The position numbers and the translations under genes are program-made. A stretch of 64,000 nucleotides of DNA, from assembly GCA_029167225.1 (NCBI GenBank), contig JARFNK010000001.1:620001-684000 (forward strand), written 5' to 3'. The notes beneath the pieces were generated by a model. It had not been told where the DNA came from. It did not search any database and was given only the letters and a program-made list of their open reading frames with translations. Positions within the stretch are counted from its first letter, which is position 1; each line of letters opens with the position of its first letter. Shown here in pieces: positions 30,350 through 41,193 of this stretch. The DNA is from Sphingobium arseniciresistens (GTDB lineage: Bacteria > Pseudomonadota > Alphaproteobacteria > Sphingomonadales > Sphingomonadaceae).

Positions 30350-31183
30350 ATGACCGATACCGTCCTGCTCCGCATTGCCGAGGCGCTGGAGCGTCTCTCG
30401 CCCCCGCCCGTCCCGCCGGTCGACCTTGCCGCCGCGCCTGCCTATGGCTGGGATGGTCAGGCGATTGCGCCGGTCGAGCGCTTCGCCCCGGTCGATTATG
30501 CCCTACTGGCGGGAATCGACGCGCAAAAGACCGCCCTGCTGGAAAATACCCGCCGCCATGCCGCCGGCCATGCCGCGCATGACGTGCTGTTGTGGGGCGC
30601 GCGCGGCACCGGCAAGTCGGCCAGCGTCGGCGCCGTCGTCGGCCAGTTGCAGGCGGAGGGCATCGATATCGCGCTCGTCCAGTGCGCCGGCGACAGCCTC
30701 GCCTCCCTGCCCCGGCTGTTCGCGCTGCTGGGCGCCTCCTCCCGGCCGTTCATCCTGTTCGTCGACGATCTGGGATTTGACGGCGGCGAAAGCGGCGCGG
30801 GCCATGCTGGCGACGCACGGACGCTGCGGTCCCTGCTGCAAGGCGGCGCCGCGGCGCGGCCGGCCAATGTCCGGCTCTACATTACGTCCAACCGCCGCCA
30901 CATCGTGTCGCGCCACATGTCGGAACAGGACGACCCGATCAATCCGCGCGACGTCATCGACGACAAGATGGCGCTGTCCGACCGCTTCGGGCTCAGCCTC
31001 GGCTTCCACGCGATCGATCAGGACGCCTATGTCGCCATCGTCGCGGGCTATGCCGGCGACCTGGGCCTCAGCTTCGATCCGCTGGAGGCGATCCAGTGGG
31101 CGACCCAGCGCGGCAGCCGCTCGGGCCGCGTCGCCTGGCAATATGTGGTCGAACTGGCCGGCCGCGCCGGGCGCGCGCTTTAG
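30350..31183 (+). CDS. DUF815 ATP-binding protein (AAA-like)
   Basis: P-loop ATPase of unknown role. Start ATG 30350 (MTDTVLLRIAEALERLS) gives 277 aa. Walker A is GARGTGKS near residue 90, Walker B is FILFVDDLGFD near 140, and a sensor-like SNRRHIVSRHM follows. The family is widespread in alphaproteobacteria and often stands alone, as here; it is divergent from the Sua5 gene. Confidence 0.9.
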   Translation: MTDTVLLRIAEALERLSPPPVPPVDLAAAPAYGWDGQAIAPVERFAPVDYALLAGIDAQKTALLENTRRHAAGHAAHDVLLWGARGTGKSASVGAVVGQLQAEGIDIALVQCAGDSLASLPRLFALLGASSRPFILFVDDLGFDGGESGAGHAGDARTLRSLLQGGAAARPANVRLYITSNRRHIVSRHMSEQDDPINPRDVIDDKMALSDRFGLSLGFHAIDQDAYVAIVAGYAGDLGLSFDPLEAIQWATQRGSRSGRVAWQYVVELAGRAGRAL

Positions 31184-31303
31184 CAGGCGGTGCGGATAAA
31201 CTTCCAGCAATCCCGGCATGGCGGAGTTGGGTGGATTGGGGACGGTCAGCTTCCCGGCTCAAAAGTCCGATAACGGCCACTCGGCAGGCAGAGCCATATC
31301 TTG

Positions 31304-31876
31304 TCACTCGGTCACCTGATAACGCGTCTCTATGCATTGTTGAGCCGAATGACTGGCTCGCGCCGATGTTAAACCGCACTGCACAGCTTCAACCAACGGA
31401 TGGTCGTTCGACCCGATCCAGAAATGGATTTGACGCTTTTGCTTCGCTGGCCAGCCGGATGGGCCACCCTCTTTCTCTAACGCTTTGACCTGAATAGTGA
31501 GTCTGGCATGACCTTGTGCTGACCATACAAAGAAATTCTCGATACTGGACCAACTAATGAACCGCCGCCCCACAGGGGAAAAGAGGCCCTGATTGTTGAC
31601 GATGGCGAGAGGAGTTTTCCAATAGCGCATCTGCCATAGAATGAACGGAGTGAATCCCCATCCGGCAGCAGCAGCCAGACCAAATAGGCACAAAAACATG
31701 ATTTTCGTTGCGGATGCGGGACCAGCCAGAACCTCCTTGATGCCAAAGTAAACCATCATAGTTGCGAGAGTTGCCAATACAATGGCGACAGGTATCAAGA
31801 GGCAACAAGTTACCATTATCAATCGCCACGAAAGCGGGCGTTTAAAGGTAATCGGTTCAGGAAACGGCGGGGGCAT
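31304..31876 (-). CDS. Hypothetical membrane protein with PH-like soluble part
   Basis: 190 aa. Two transmembrane helices lie at residues about 18-45 and 58-82, followed by a beta-rich cytosolic part (LAIVNNQGLFSPVGRRFISW, HARLTIQVKAL). This resembles small bacterial PH-domain-like membrane proteins. Base composition is clearly lower in GC than the neighbours. No ribosome binding site is obvious. Function unknown. Confidence 0.6.
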   Translation of the reverse strand: MPPPFPEPITFKRPLSWRLIMVTCCLLIPVAIVLATLATMMVYFGIKEVLAGPASATKIMFLCLFGLAAAAGWGFTPFILWQMRYWKTPLAIVNNQGLFSPVGRRFISWSSIENFFVWSAQGHARLTIQVKALEKEGGPSGWPAKQKRQIHFWIGSNDHPLVEAVQCGLTSARASHSAQQCIETRYQVTE

Positions 31877-32043
31877 TCACGTCGCCTAGCGACAAAGAAT
31901 TGCTAAAGCGTGCACCGTAAAGAGAAATCAGGGCTTGTCCCTATGCCGCACATCACAATGAATGAACTTATCTCCATACAGTGAATGACCGGTTCCGAGA
32001 GATGCAATTCGTCAGTGGATTAGCTGCAAATGGTCGATGATGG

Positions 32044-32235
32044 TTATCGGGCCTCTGCGGGTAAATCGATCTTAACGGCGTGCGTTTGGATCGGCGTCAT
32101 TAGGAATACGGCAGCGCTAGCCAGTCCAACACCTCCCCAAACAAACCTGCGAGCGCGTAGGTCAACAACTGACTTGCTGATGCAATAGACCGCCGCAGCC
32201 AGCGCTGCAAAATTCCATAAGATGAAAGTCCCCAT
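32044..32235 (-). CDS. Small two-helix membrane protein
   Basis: 63 aa with hydrophobic segments at residues 3-20 and 31-48 separated by a basic loop (VVDLRARRFVW). It lies in the same lower-GC interval as the membrane hypothetical at 31304. No family is recognised. Confidence 0.5.
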   Translation of the reverse strand: MGTFILWNFAALAAAVYCISKSVVDLRARRFVWGGVGLASAAVFLMTPIQTHAVKIDLPAEAR

Positions 32236-32345
32236 ATCGGCAGACTATAGCCATCCGGCAAGACGAGCAATGACCGCTTTAAGGATCGTAGCTTTCACAT
32301 CAAAGCGGCAGCAAATGGTCGCTTACAGCCCCCCCTCTCCCCCAG

Positions 32346-32864
32346 TCAGCCGATCTCTGTCGGCGGAAAGGGTGAGAACTGGCCATAGCCGCCGCGCACG
32401 AACAACAGCGGATGGCTGTCCCGCTCGATATCCATGGCGTCCACCCGGCCAAGCACGATGAAATGGTCGCCCGCCTCGTGCACCGCGTGCAGCGTGCATT
32501 CGATCCAGGCGACGACATCGCTGAGCACCGGCAGGCCGCTGTCCGAGATGCGATAATCGAGCCCTTCGAACTTGTTGGCAATGCGCGCGGCGAAACGGCG
32601 GCACAGATGCTCCTGGTCTTCCGCCAACACGTTGACGCAGAACCGCCCGGCCTTCTCGATCCGGGGCCAGCTCGACGATCCGCGATCCGGGAAGAATGCC
32701 ACCAGCGGCGGATCGAGCGATACCGAAGTGAACGATCCCACGGCCATGCCCACGGGCACGCCATGCTCGTCTATGGCGCTGATCACGCAGACACCCGTGG
32801 GATAATGGCCCAGGATGTGACGGAAGGTGGACGGTTCGATGGTGGTCGCGCTGCTCATGCACAT
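32346..32864 (-). CDS. Flavin reductase-like FMN-binding protein
   Basis: 172 aa of the flavin reductase/HpaC split-barrel family, which supplies reduced flavin to a partner monooxygenase. Motifs: TFRHILGHYPTGVCVIS, MAVGSFTSVSLDPPLVAFF near residue 45, and RFCVNVLAEDQ near 80. No monooxygenase is adjacent. It is transcribed divergently from fumarase, and a perfect 19-bp palindrome lies between them. Confidence 0.88.
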   Translation of the reverse strand: MCMSSATTIEPSTFRHILGHYPTGVCVISAIDEHGVPVGMAVGSFTSVSLDPPLVAFFPDRGSSSWPRIEKAGRFCVNVLAEDQEHLCRRFAARIANKFEGLDYRISDSGLPVLSDVVAWIECTLHAVHEAGDHFIVLGRVDAMDIERDSHPLLFVRGGYGQFSPFPPTEIG

Positions 32865-32914
32865 GCAAATGCCAGCACGCCCGGCGGCTGTCGAGTCATG
32901 CGATGCTTGTCACC

Positions 32915-32933
32915 GCTTGAGGATTCCTCAAGC
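32915..32933. promoter_or_regulatory. Perfect 19-bp palindrome between divergent genes
   Basis: GCTTGAGGA-T-TCCTCAAGC has 9-bp arms and a single central base. It is located 51 bp upstream of the flavin reductase start and 134 bp upstream of the fumarase start. There is no U-run, so an operator is more likely than a terminator. Confidence 0.6.
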
Positions 32934-33066
32934 ACCTCTGCGTCCGCGATATTGGCTGCCGACCCTGCCATTCCAGCCGGGCTGACATCTGGACACCCCC
33001 CGGCAAAGGCGTATAGCGCTGCCAAACAACGCACATGCAGCAAGACATGCGAGGGACACAGGCACC

Positions 33067-34587
33067 ATGACGATCATCAAGGAAGCCGATCTTATCGAGA
33101 GCGTCGCCGACGCGCTCCAGTTCATCAGCTACTATCACCCGATGGATTATATCCGCGCGCTGGGCGAAGCCTATGAGGCGGAGCAATCCCCCGCCGCCAA
33201 GGATGCGATCGCGCAGATCCTGACCAACAGCCGCATGTGCGCGGAGGGGCATCGCCCGATCTGCCAGGACACCGGCATCATCAACGTGTTCGTCAAATGG
33301 GGCATGGACTGCCGCCTGGACGACACGTCGCGGTCGCTGCAGGAGGTCGTCGACGAGGGCGTGCGCCGCGCCTATCTCCACCCGGAGAACAAGCTGCGCG
33401 CCTCGGTGCTCGCCGATCCCGCTTTCTCCCGCCGCAACACCAAGGATAACACCCCGTCCGTGCTGCATGTCGAAATGGTGCCGGGCTCCAAGGTCAGCAT
33501 CGATGTCGCGGCCAAGGGCGGCGGCAGCGAGAACAAGTCGAAGTTCAAGATGATGAACCCCAGCGACTCGATCGTCGACTGGGTGCTGGAGATGATCCCG
33601 CAAATGGGCGCCGGCTGGTGCCCGCCGGGCATGCTGGGCATCGGCATCGGCGGCACCGCGGAACATTGCGTGCTGCTGGCCAAGAAGGCTTTGATGGACC
33701 CGATCGACATGGGCCAGCTGAAGCTGCGCGGCCCTCAGAACGATATCGAGGCGCTGCGCATCGAGATTTTCGACAAGGTGAACGCGCTCGGCATCGGCGC
33801 GCAGGGGCTTGGCGGCCTCTCGACCATCCTCGACGTCAAGATCATGGACGCCCCCTGCCACGCCGCCGGCAAGCCGGTCGCGATGATCCCGAACTGCGCC
33901 GCGACGCGCCACGCGCATTTCACGCTGGACGGCTCCGGCCCGGCCTATCTGGAACAGCCCAAGCTCAGCGAATGGCCCGACGTCAACTGGACGCCGGACA
34001 AGGCCGCGATCCGCGTCGATCTTGATGCGCTGACGCCCGAAGTCGTGCAGAGCTGGAAGCATGGCGACCGCCTGCTGCTGAACGGCAAGATGCTGACCGG
34101 CCGCGACGCCGCGCACAAGCGGATCAAGGACATGCTGGACGCCGGCGAGGAGCTGCCGGTCGAGTTCAAGGGCCGCGTCATCTATTATGTCGGCCCGGTC
34201 GATCCGGTCGGCGAGGAAGTGGTCGGCCCCGCCGGCCCCACCACCGCCACCCGCATGGACAAGTTCACCCGCATGATGCTGGAACAGGGCCTGCTCGCGA
34301 TGGTCGGCAAGGCCGAGCGCGGCCCCATGGCGATCGAGGCGATCAAGGACCACAAATCCGCTTATCTGATGGCCGTCGGTGGCGCCGCCTATCTGGTGGC
34401 CAAGGCGATCAAGGGCAGCAAGGTCGTGGGCTTCCACGATCTGGGCATGGAAGCGATCTACGAGTTCGAGGTGCAGGACATGCCCGTGACCGTCGCCGTG
34501 GATGCCGAGGGCCAGAGCGTCCACCACCTCGCCCCGCTGGTGTGGCGCGAGAAGATCGCCAGGGAAAAGCTGCTCGAAAAGGCGTGA
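33067..34587 (+). CDS. Fumarate hydratase, class I (iron-sulfur)
   Basis: TCA-cycle hydration of fumarate to malate using a [4Fe-4S] cluster. The 506 residues start MTIIKEADLIESVADALQF. Cluster cysteines are expected in RPICQDTG (near residue 66), in the GGTAEHCVLLAKK region and in MIPNCAATRH. The C-terminal beta domain has YYVGPVDPVGEEVVGPAGPTTATRMD. Length fits the single-polypeptide FumA/FumB type. Confidence 0.95.
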   Translation: MTIIKEADLIESVADALQFISYYHPMDYIRALGEAYEAEQSPAAKDAIAQILTNSRMCAEGHRPICQDTGIINVFVKWGMDCRLDDTSRSLQEVVDEGVRRAYLHPENKLRASVLADPAFSRRNTKDNTPSVLHVEMVPGSKVSIDVAAKGGGSENKSKFKMMNPSDSIVDWVLEMIPQMGAGWCPPGMLGIGIGGTAEHCVLLAKKALMDPIDMGQLKLRGPQNDIEALRIEIFDKVNALGIGAQGLGGLSTILDVKIMDAPCHAAGKPVAMIPNCAATRHAHFTLDGSGPAYLEQPKLSEWPDVNWTPDKAAIRVDLDALTPEVVQSWKHGDRLLLNGKMLTGRDAAHKRIKDMLDAGEELPVEFKGRVIYYVGPVDPVGEEVVGPAGPTTATRMDKFTRMMLEQGLLAMVGKAERGPMAIEAIKDHKSAYLMAVGGAAYLVAKAIKGSKVVGFHDLGMEAIYEFEVQDMPVTVAVDAEGQSVHHLAPLVWREKIAREKLLEKA

Positions 34588-34745
34588 GCGCAATCGCGCG
34601 ACGAAAATGGCGTGACCGAAATGGCGCGGAGGCATGCGAATGTTTCCGCGCCATGTCTCCATCAGGCAAATCTGGCCGCATTCTAAACCTTCCTTAATCT
34701 TCTTCGCCTACGGCTGTTTTCCGTGCGACAGGCAGGGAGTGTGGG

Positions 34746-36128
34746 GTGGATCTGGCTCAGACAGTGATGAAGGCGGCCAAGCTCTCGGGTGACCTGGGGA
34801 TTCGCACGCTCGATCTGCAGGCGGACATCACCGAACTGGCCGAGCGCGTGACCGATCAGGCCGCCACCATCGAGACGATCGGCAACAGCACCATCCGCCT
34901 TGCCAGCGACGGCGAGAATGTCGCCGCCGCCGCGCATGAGGCACGGGAAAAGACCATCGCGGCCAAGGCCGTGATCGAAGACAGCAGCCGCCAGTTGTCC
35001 GGCGCCACCGGCGACGTCGTCGACCTGATCGACCAGGTCTCTCAGATCCATGCCAGCCTTGGCGCCTTCAACGAGGCGCTGACCACGGTCGGCCATGTCA
35101 CTACCGTCATCAGCGGCATCGCCAGCCAGACCAACCTGCTCGCCCTCAACGCCACCATCGAGGCCGCCCGCGCGGGCGATGCCGGGCGCGGCTTTGCGGT
35201 GGTCGCAAGCGAAGTGAAGAAACTGGCGCAGGAAACCGCCGCCGCGACCCAGACCATCGAACAGTCGATCCGGGCACTGACCGGGGAGGCCTCCGGCATG
35301 CTCGGCCGCATCGGCCATGGCGTGGAAAAGGCGAAATCCGCGCACAAGGGCGCAAAGGACATAGAGGCGCTGGTCGACCGGCTGGAGGCGCTGATGGGCG
35401 GCCTGTCGGACAATAGCGACGCCGTGGCCGACCGCATCGGTTCCATGGTGACGGCGGTGGGCAGCATCCGCTCAGGCCTCAGCGCGCTGGCCAACACCTC
35501 CACCGACAACGCCACCGGCCTGCAGCGCCTTTCGGGCCGCGTGACGACGGCCAGCGACGACACCAATACGCTGCTGCAATATTTCGCCGAGAGCGGCGTG
35601 GAGATCCCTGATTCGGCCTATATCCGCTTCGGCCTCGCCGCCGCGCAGGATGTCGCGGAAAAGCTGGAGCAGGCGCTTGACGACGGCCTGCTCAGCGAAG
35701 CCGAGATGTTCAGCGATCATTATGCCCCCATCCCTGGCACCAACCCGCCGTTGTTCACCCATCCTGCGCAGACGGTGATCACGCCGGCAGCGCGCCCCCA
35801 TCAGGAGGCGGCGCGGGCCTTCACCGGCTTTTTCGGCATGACCTTTTCCGACCGCAACGCCTTTGGCGCGGTGGCGATGCCCGAACGCTCCCATGCGCAG
35901 CGTCCGGGCGAAGACGCCTGGAACGCCGAACATGCCCGCGCCGGGCTGATCTTCGACGATTCGACCACGCGGGAACAATGCCGCACTGCGCAACCCTTCC
36001 GCGTGAAAGCCTATCGCCGGCCCGTCGCCGGCGGCGGCGTCGTTCTGCTCAAGCAGGTGATCGCCTCCATCCATGTGCGCGGCCGACACTGGGGCATCCT
36101 GCAGCTTGCCTATGAGGATCAGGGCTGA
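34746..36128 (+). CDS. Soluble methyl-accepting chemotaxis-like signalling protein
   Basis: 460 aa starting at GTG 34746 behind AGGGAG. There is no transmembrane segment or N-terminal sensor. Residues about 20-290 form the MCP coiled coil, with the kinase-contact tip [20 protein letters not shown] near 123-142. Residues 310-460 form a C-terminal module ([35 protein letters not shown]) that probably senses an intracellular cue. No che genes are nearby, so its partner kinase is encoded elsewhere. Confidence 0.87.
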   Translation: MDLAQTVMKAAKLSGDLGIRTLDLQADITELAERVTDQAATIETIGNSTIRLASDGENVAAAAHEAREKTIAAKAVIEDSSRQLSGATGDVVDLIDQVSQIHASLGAFNEALTTVGHVTTVISGIASQTNLLALNATIEAARAGDAGRGFAVVASEVKKLAQETAAATQTIEQSIRALTGEASGMLGRIGHGVEKAKSAHKGAKDIEALVDRLEALMGGLSDNSDAVADRIGSMVTAVGSIRSGLSALANTSTDNATGLQRLSGRVTTASDDTNTLLQYFAESGVEIPDSAYIRFGLAAAQDVAEKLEQALDDGLLSEAEMFSDHYAPIPGTNPPLFTHPAQTVITPAARPHQEAARAFTGFFGMTFSDRNAFGAVAMPERSHAQRPGEDAWNAEHARAGLIFDDSTTREQCRTAQPFRVKAYRRPVAGGGVVLLKQVIASIHVRGRHWGILQLAYEDQG

Positions 36129-36137
36129 TCCGGGGAA

Positions 36138-36260
36138 CTCCCCCCCCTTTTAGGGAGGGGCCGGGGGTGGGTACGCCGCGTCAGCGGCCTTCCGTCGCCA
36201 AGAAGCCAGAAGCTCGCTGCGCTCGCCACCCACCCCTAGCCCCTCGCTGAAAGGGTGGGG
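36138..36260. repeat. Inverted repeat / terminator-like block after the chemoreceptor gene
   Basis: CCCCCCCTTTTAGGGAGGGG gives a short GC hairpin. The flanking GGGGGTGGG and CCACCCACCCCTAG plus CCCTCGCTGAAAGGGTGGGG make an inverted pair about 80 bp apart. It begins 10 bp after the stop codon. The remaining sequence to 36396 is C-rich and carries no supported gene. Confidence 0.55.
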
Positions 36261-36396
36261 AATGTCTTGTTTCCGCCCCTCTTCCCAGCCCCCCACCCGA
36301 CCCCACCAACAATCCACACCGCCCAAAATCCCACCATCCCCCTTGCCCCTCTCCGACACCGCGCTATTCCGGGCGCTTGGATCGTACGGAGCATGC

Positions 36397-37629
36397 ATGC
36401 ACCTCTTTGGCATTTTCATGAGGCGCATGGGGGTCGGGCTGCTGTGGATCGTCATCCTGCTCTGCATCGCGGCGGTCATCGTCCCGCATTTCCTCGACCG
36501 GCTTTATTATCGCGGGCCGGTGAGCGCGCATTATGACGGCGCGCATTTCCTTAATCCCGAGGGTGACGCGCCCTTCAGCGGACCGGGCGGCGGCGGGCGC
36601 GGTGGCGTCATCGGCTATTTCCTGCGCGGGGTGACGGGAACGGACACGCGCCCGCGCTGGCCCGATGCAGTGGCGGTGAAGCCCACAAAGCCCGCCCCCT
36701 TCGCCGCGCCGCGGGGGATGCGGGCGACATGGGTGGGCCATGCGACGGTGCTGGTGCAGGCAGCCGGGCTCAACATCCTGACCGACCCGGTCTGGTCGGA
36801 CCATGCCAGCCCCTTCCCGCCGCTCGGCCCCCGCCGCGTCGCCGCGCCGGGCATCCGCTTCGACGACCTGCCGAAGATCGACCTCGTCCTTATCAGCCAC
36901 AATCATTACGACCATCTCGACATCCCGACCCTGAAGCGGCTCTGGGCGCGGGACAAGCCGGTGATCGTCACGGCGCTGGGCAATGAAAGCCTGCTCGCCG
37001 CGCATGGCATCCCGGCGCGCGGGCTGGACTGGGGGCAGTCGGCGACCGGGGCGGAGCTGACCGGCAAGGGCGCCGAGTGGGCGGTGGTGCAATGCGGTCA
37101 ATATGAGCATTGCCCCGATTATCGGGTCCGTTCCATCCGCAACCATCACTGGAGCAGCCGCTGGGGCGTGGATCGCAACCGCGCGCTGTGGTCCGCCTTC
37201 CTGGTCGAGACGCGCGCGGGCCGCATCTTCTTTGCCGGCGATACCGGGGCGGGCGACATGCGCTGGGCCGATCAGGCGCGGGCGGAGGGGCCGATCCGCT
37301 TGGCCATCATCCCCATCGGCGCGTTCCGCTTCGCGCCGGGGCAGATGGAGGACGATGTCCATATCGGCCCCCGCACCGCCGTAACGCTGTTCAGGCGGCT
37401 GGGCGCGACCACGGCGATCCCCATCCACTGGGGTACGTTCCGCCTGTCATGGGAAGGGTGGAACACGCCGCCCCGGATGCTGGAACTAGAACTCGCCTGC
37501 GCCGGCGTCGCCCGCAAGCGCTTCGCGCCCGTCCGCTTCGGCCGGACCATCATGATCCCCGGCACCGCCGACATCGCCCCCGACGTCCCCCGGCGTTGCG
37601 ACCGCAAGGCGATCGCCGCGCTGGAATAG
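36397..37629 (+). CDS. Metallo-beta-lactamase-fold hydrolase (NAPE-PLD/UlaG-like)
   Basis: Membrane-anchored, probably lipid-active hydrolase. ATG 36397 (MHLFGIFMRRMGVGLLW) has CGGAG just upstream, giving 410 aa. A transmembrane anchor lies at residues about 11-32, then WVGHATVLVQ, the metal motif HNHYDHLD near 170, FAGDTGAGD near 282 and IPIHWGTF near 348. These match the N-acyl-phosphatidylethanolamine phospholipase D-type family. Substrate unproven. Confidence 0.88.
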   Translation: MHLFGIFMRRMGVGLLWIVILLCIAAVIVPHFLDRLYYRGPVSAHYDGAHFLNPEGDAPFSGPGGGGRGGVIGYFLRGVTGTDTRPRWPDAVAVKPTKPAPFAAPRGMRATWVGHATVLVQAAGLNILTDPVWSDHASPFPPLGPRRVAAPGIRFDDLPKIDLVLISHNHYDHLDIPTLKRLWARDKPVIVTALGNESLLAAHGIPARGLDWGQSATGAELTGKGAEWAVVQCGQYEHCPDYRVRSIRNHHWSSRWGVDRNRALWSAFLVETRAGRIFFAGDTGAGDMRWADQARAEGPIRLAIIPIGAFRFAPGQMEDDVHIGPRTAVTLFRRLGATTAIPIHWGTFRLSWEGWNTPPRMLELELACAGVARKRFAPVRFGRTIMIPGTADIAPDVPRRCDRKAIAALE

Positions 37630-37688
37630 ATCGCACCAGGCATCCGCTGGGCGAGGCATAAGCGCCCACCCCAGCGGGAAGCCGCGCC

Positions 37689-38171
37689 TCAGCAGTCGCC
37701 GGTGCGCTTGCCGCTCAGGTCATGCGTCGTACGCAGCACCGGCTTGCCGTCCACGTTCTTCGTCATGCTGACGCCCAGCGTCAGGCTGTCGGGCATGTAA
37801 TTGCCTTCCAGCAACAGCTCCGACGTGCCCGCCCCCGCCTTGCATTCCAGCGTGGCGATGAAGCGGCCCTTGCGGACGGTCTTGTCCTTGTAGCTGCAGC
37901 CGCTGCCCTCCTCGCCCGCCAGCGCATCGGCATCCGGCACGCCGGCGGCGTCGACGGCGACGCACAGCGCCGCCTCGCTCTTGGTCCCGACCTTGGCCGC
38001 ATATTCCTGCGCCGTGACGGTGGGCGTGTTATAGCCGGTCTGGGTGCGGGACAGCGCCCACTTGCCCGCCTTCAGCAGCACCGGCGGGTCTTCCTTCGGC
38101 GCTTCCTCCGCGGGTTTCGATCCGCAGGCCGCCAGCCCCGCCAATGCCGCCATCATGAACAATCCGCGCAT
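37689..38171 (-). CDS. DUF3617-like lipoprotein
   Basis: 160 aa from ATG 38171 (MRGLFMMAALAGLAACGSKP), with a lipobox LAAC (cleavage before C16) and a strong GGGGGAGAGGA site. The mature part begins acidic and continues KAGKWALSRTQTGY, a DUF3617-type opening, with cysteines that could pair. It precedes no recognised operon partner but resembles the next gene upstream. Confidence 0.8.
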   Translation of the reverse strand: MRGLFMMAALAGLAACGSKPAEEAPKEDPPVLLKAGKWALSRTQTGYNTPTVTAQEYAAKVGTKSEAALCVAVDAAGVPDADALAGEEGSGCSYKDKTVRKGRFIATLECKAGAGTSELLLEGNYMPDSLTLGVSMTKNVDGKPVLRTTHDLSGKRTGDC

Positions 38172-38262
38172 GGTTCCTCTCCCCCTGTCGTTGCGTCGAA
38201 CCGCGCGAGGTTTCACCTTTCAAGGCGCAGATGCAAGCGCCCCTTCATTTTTGCCAGCGCGA

Positions 38263-38853
38263 TCAATCGGTTCCGGGTGCGCATGCCGGCCCGACCCAGC
38301 GACCCGCGCTTTTCGCCTTCATGCTCATGTTCATGCCTTTCGCCCCGCCCGCCATCGTCATGTCCATCACCATGTCATAATTGCCCGGCGCATAATGGCC
38401 GGTCATGGTCATGTTGGTGACGGCGCCGTCGCGATCGCATCGGACATTGCCCTTCACCATTCCGCCGCTCATGTCGAAGCCGCTATAGGTGCAGCTCTTG
38501 TCCTGATTGGCGAAGAAGGAGCCATCGGGATTTTCGGCCTCCTCCTTGGTCACGCAGTGGCGGATGGCACGCTTGCTCATCGCTGCCTTCATCTGGTCCT
38601 TCATCGCGTCCTGCGGCACGCCCTGGGGCATCCCCGTCATCGTCAGGTCGGCGATTTCGAAGGTCGATTCCCACTGACCGGGCTTCAGCGCGATCTTCGC
38701 CGCCTGCTTGGCAAGCTCTCCAGCCGATTGCGGCGTGTCGGCGGCCGGTGCCGCCTCGTTGCCGCTCGCGGTGTCGCCGGCGGTATCGGATTTGCCGCAG
38801 CCTGAAAGGACGATCAGCGGACAGGCGAGCGCGAGAAGGGTGAAAGAGCGCAT
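38263..38853 (-). CDS. DUF3617 lipoprotein
   Basis: 196 aa from ATG 38853 (MRSFTLLALACPLIVLSGCG), with lipobox LSGC. It holds the DUF3617 motif LKPGQWESTFEIADLTMTG, then CVTKEEAENPDG, NQDKSCTYSG and the Met-rich MDMTMAGGAKGMNMSMKAK. The function of this family is unknown. It is the likely paralog and operon partner of the lipoprotein at 37689. Confidence 0.87.
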   Translation of the reverse strand: MRSFTLLALACPLIVLSGCGKSDTAGDTASGNEAAPAADTPQSAGELAKQAAKIALKPGQWESTFEIADLTMTGMPQGVPQDAMKDQMKAAMSKRAIRHCVTKEEAENPDGSFFANQDKSCTYSGFDMSGGMVKGNVRCDRDGAVTNMTMTGHYAPGNYDMVMDMTMAGGAKGMNMSMKAKSAGRWVGPACAPGTD

Positions 38854-38938
38854 CCAATTCTCTCCATAGCCGGGAAGATGCGCCTGCATGGACGTCCCAT
38901 GTTGCGCCCGCCCCCATGGCGAACCATATCAATGCGCG

Positions 38939-41122
<2,184 letters not shown>

Positions 41123-41193
41123 ATAAAATGGGAACGGCCTGACCGGGCTTTCCCCAATTGACCTGATGCTGCAGTTGCGAGATCACCCTTCGC

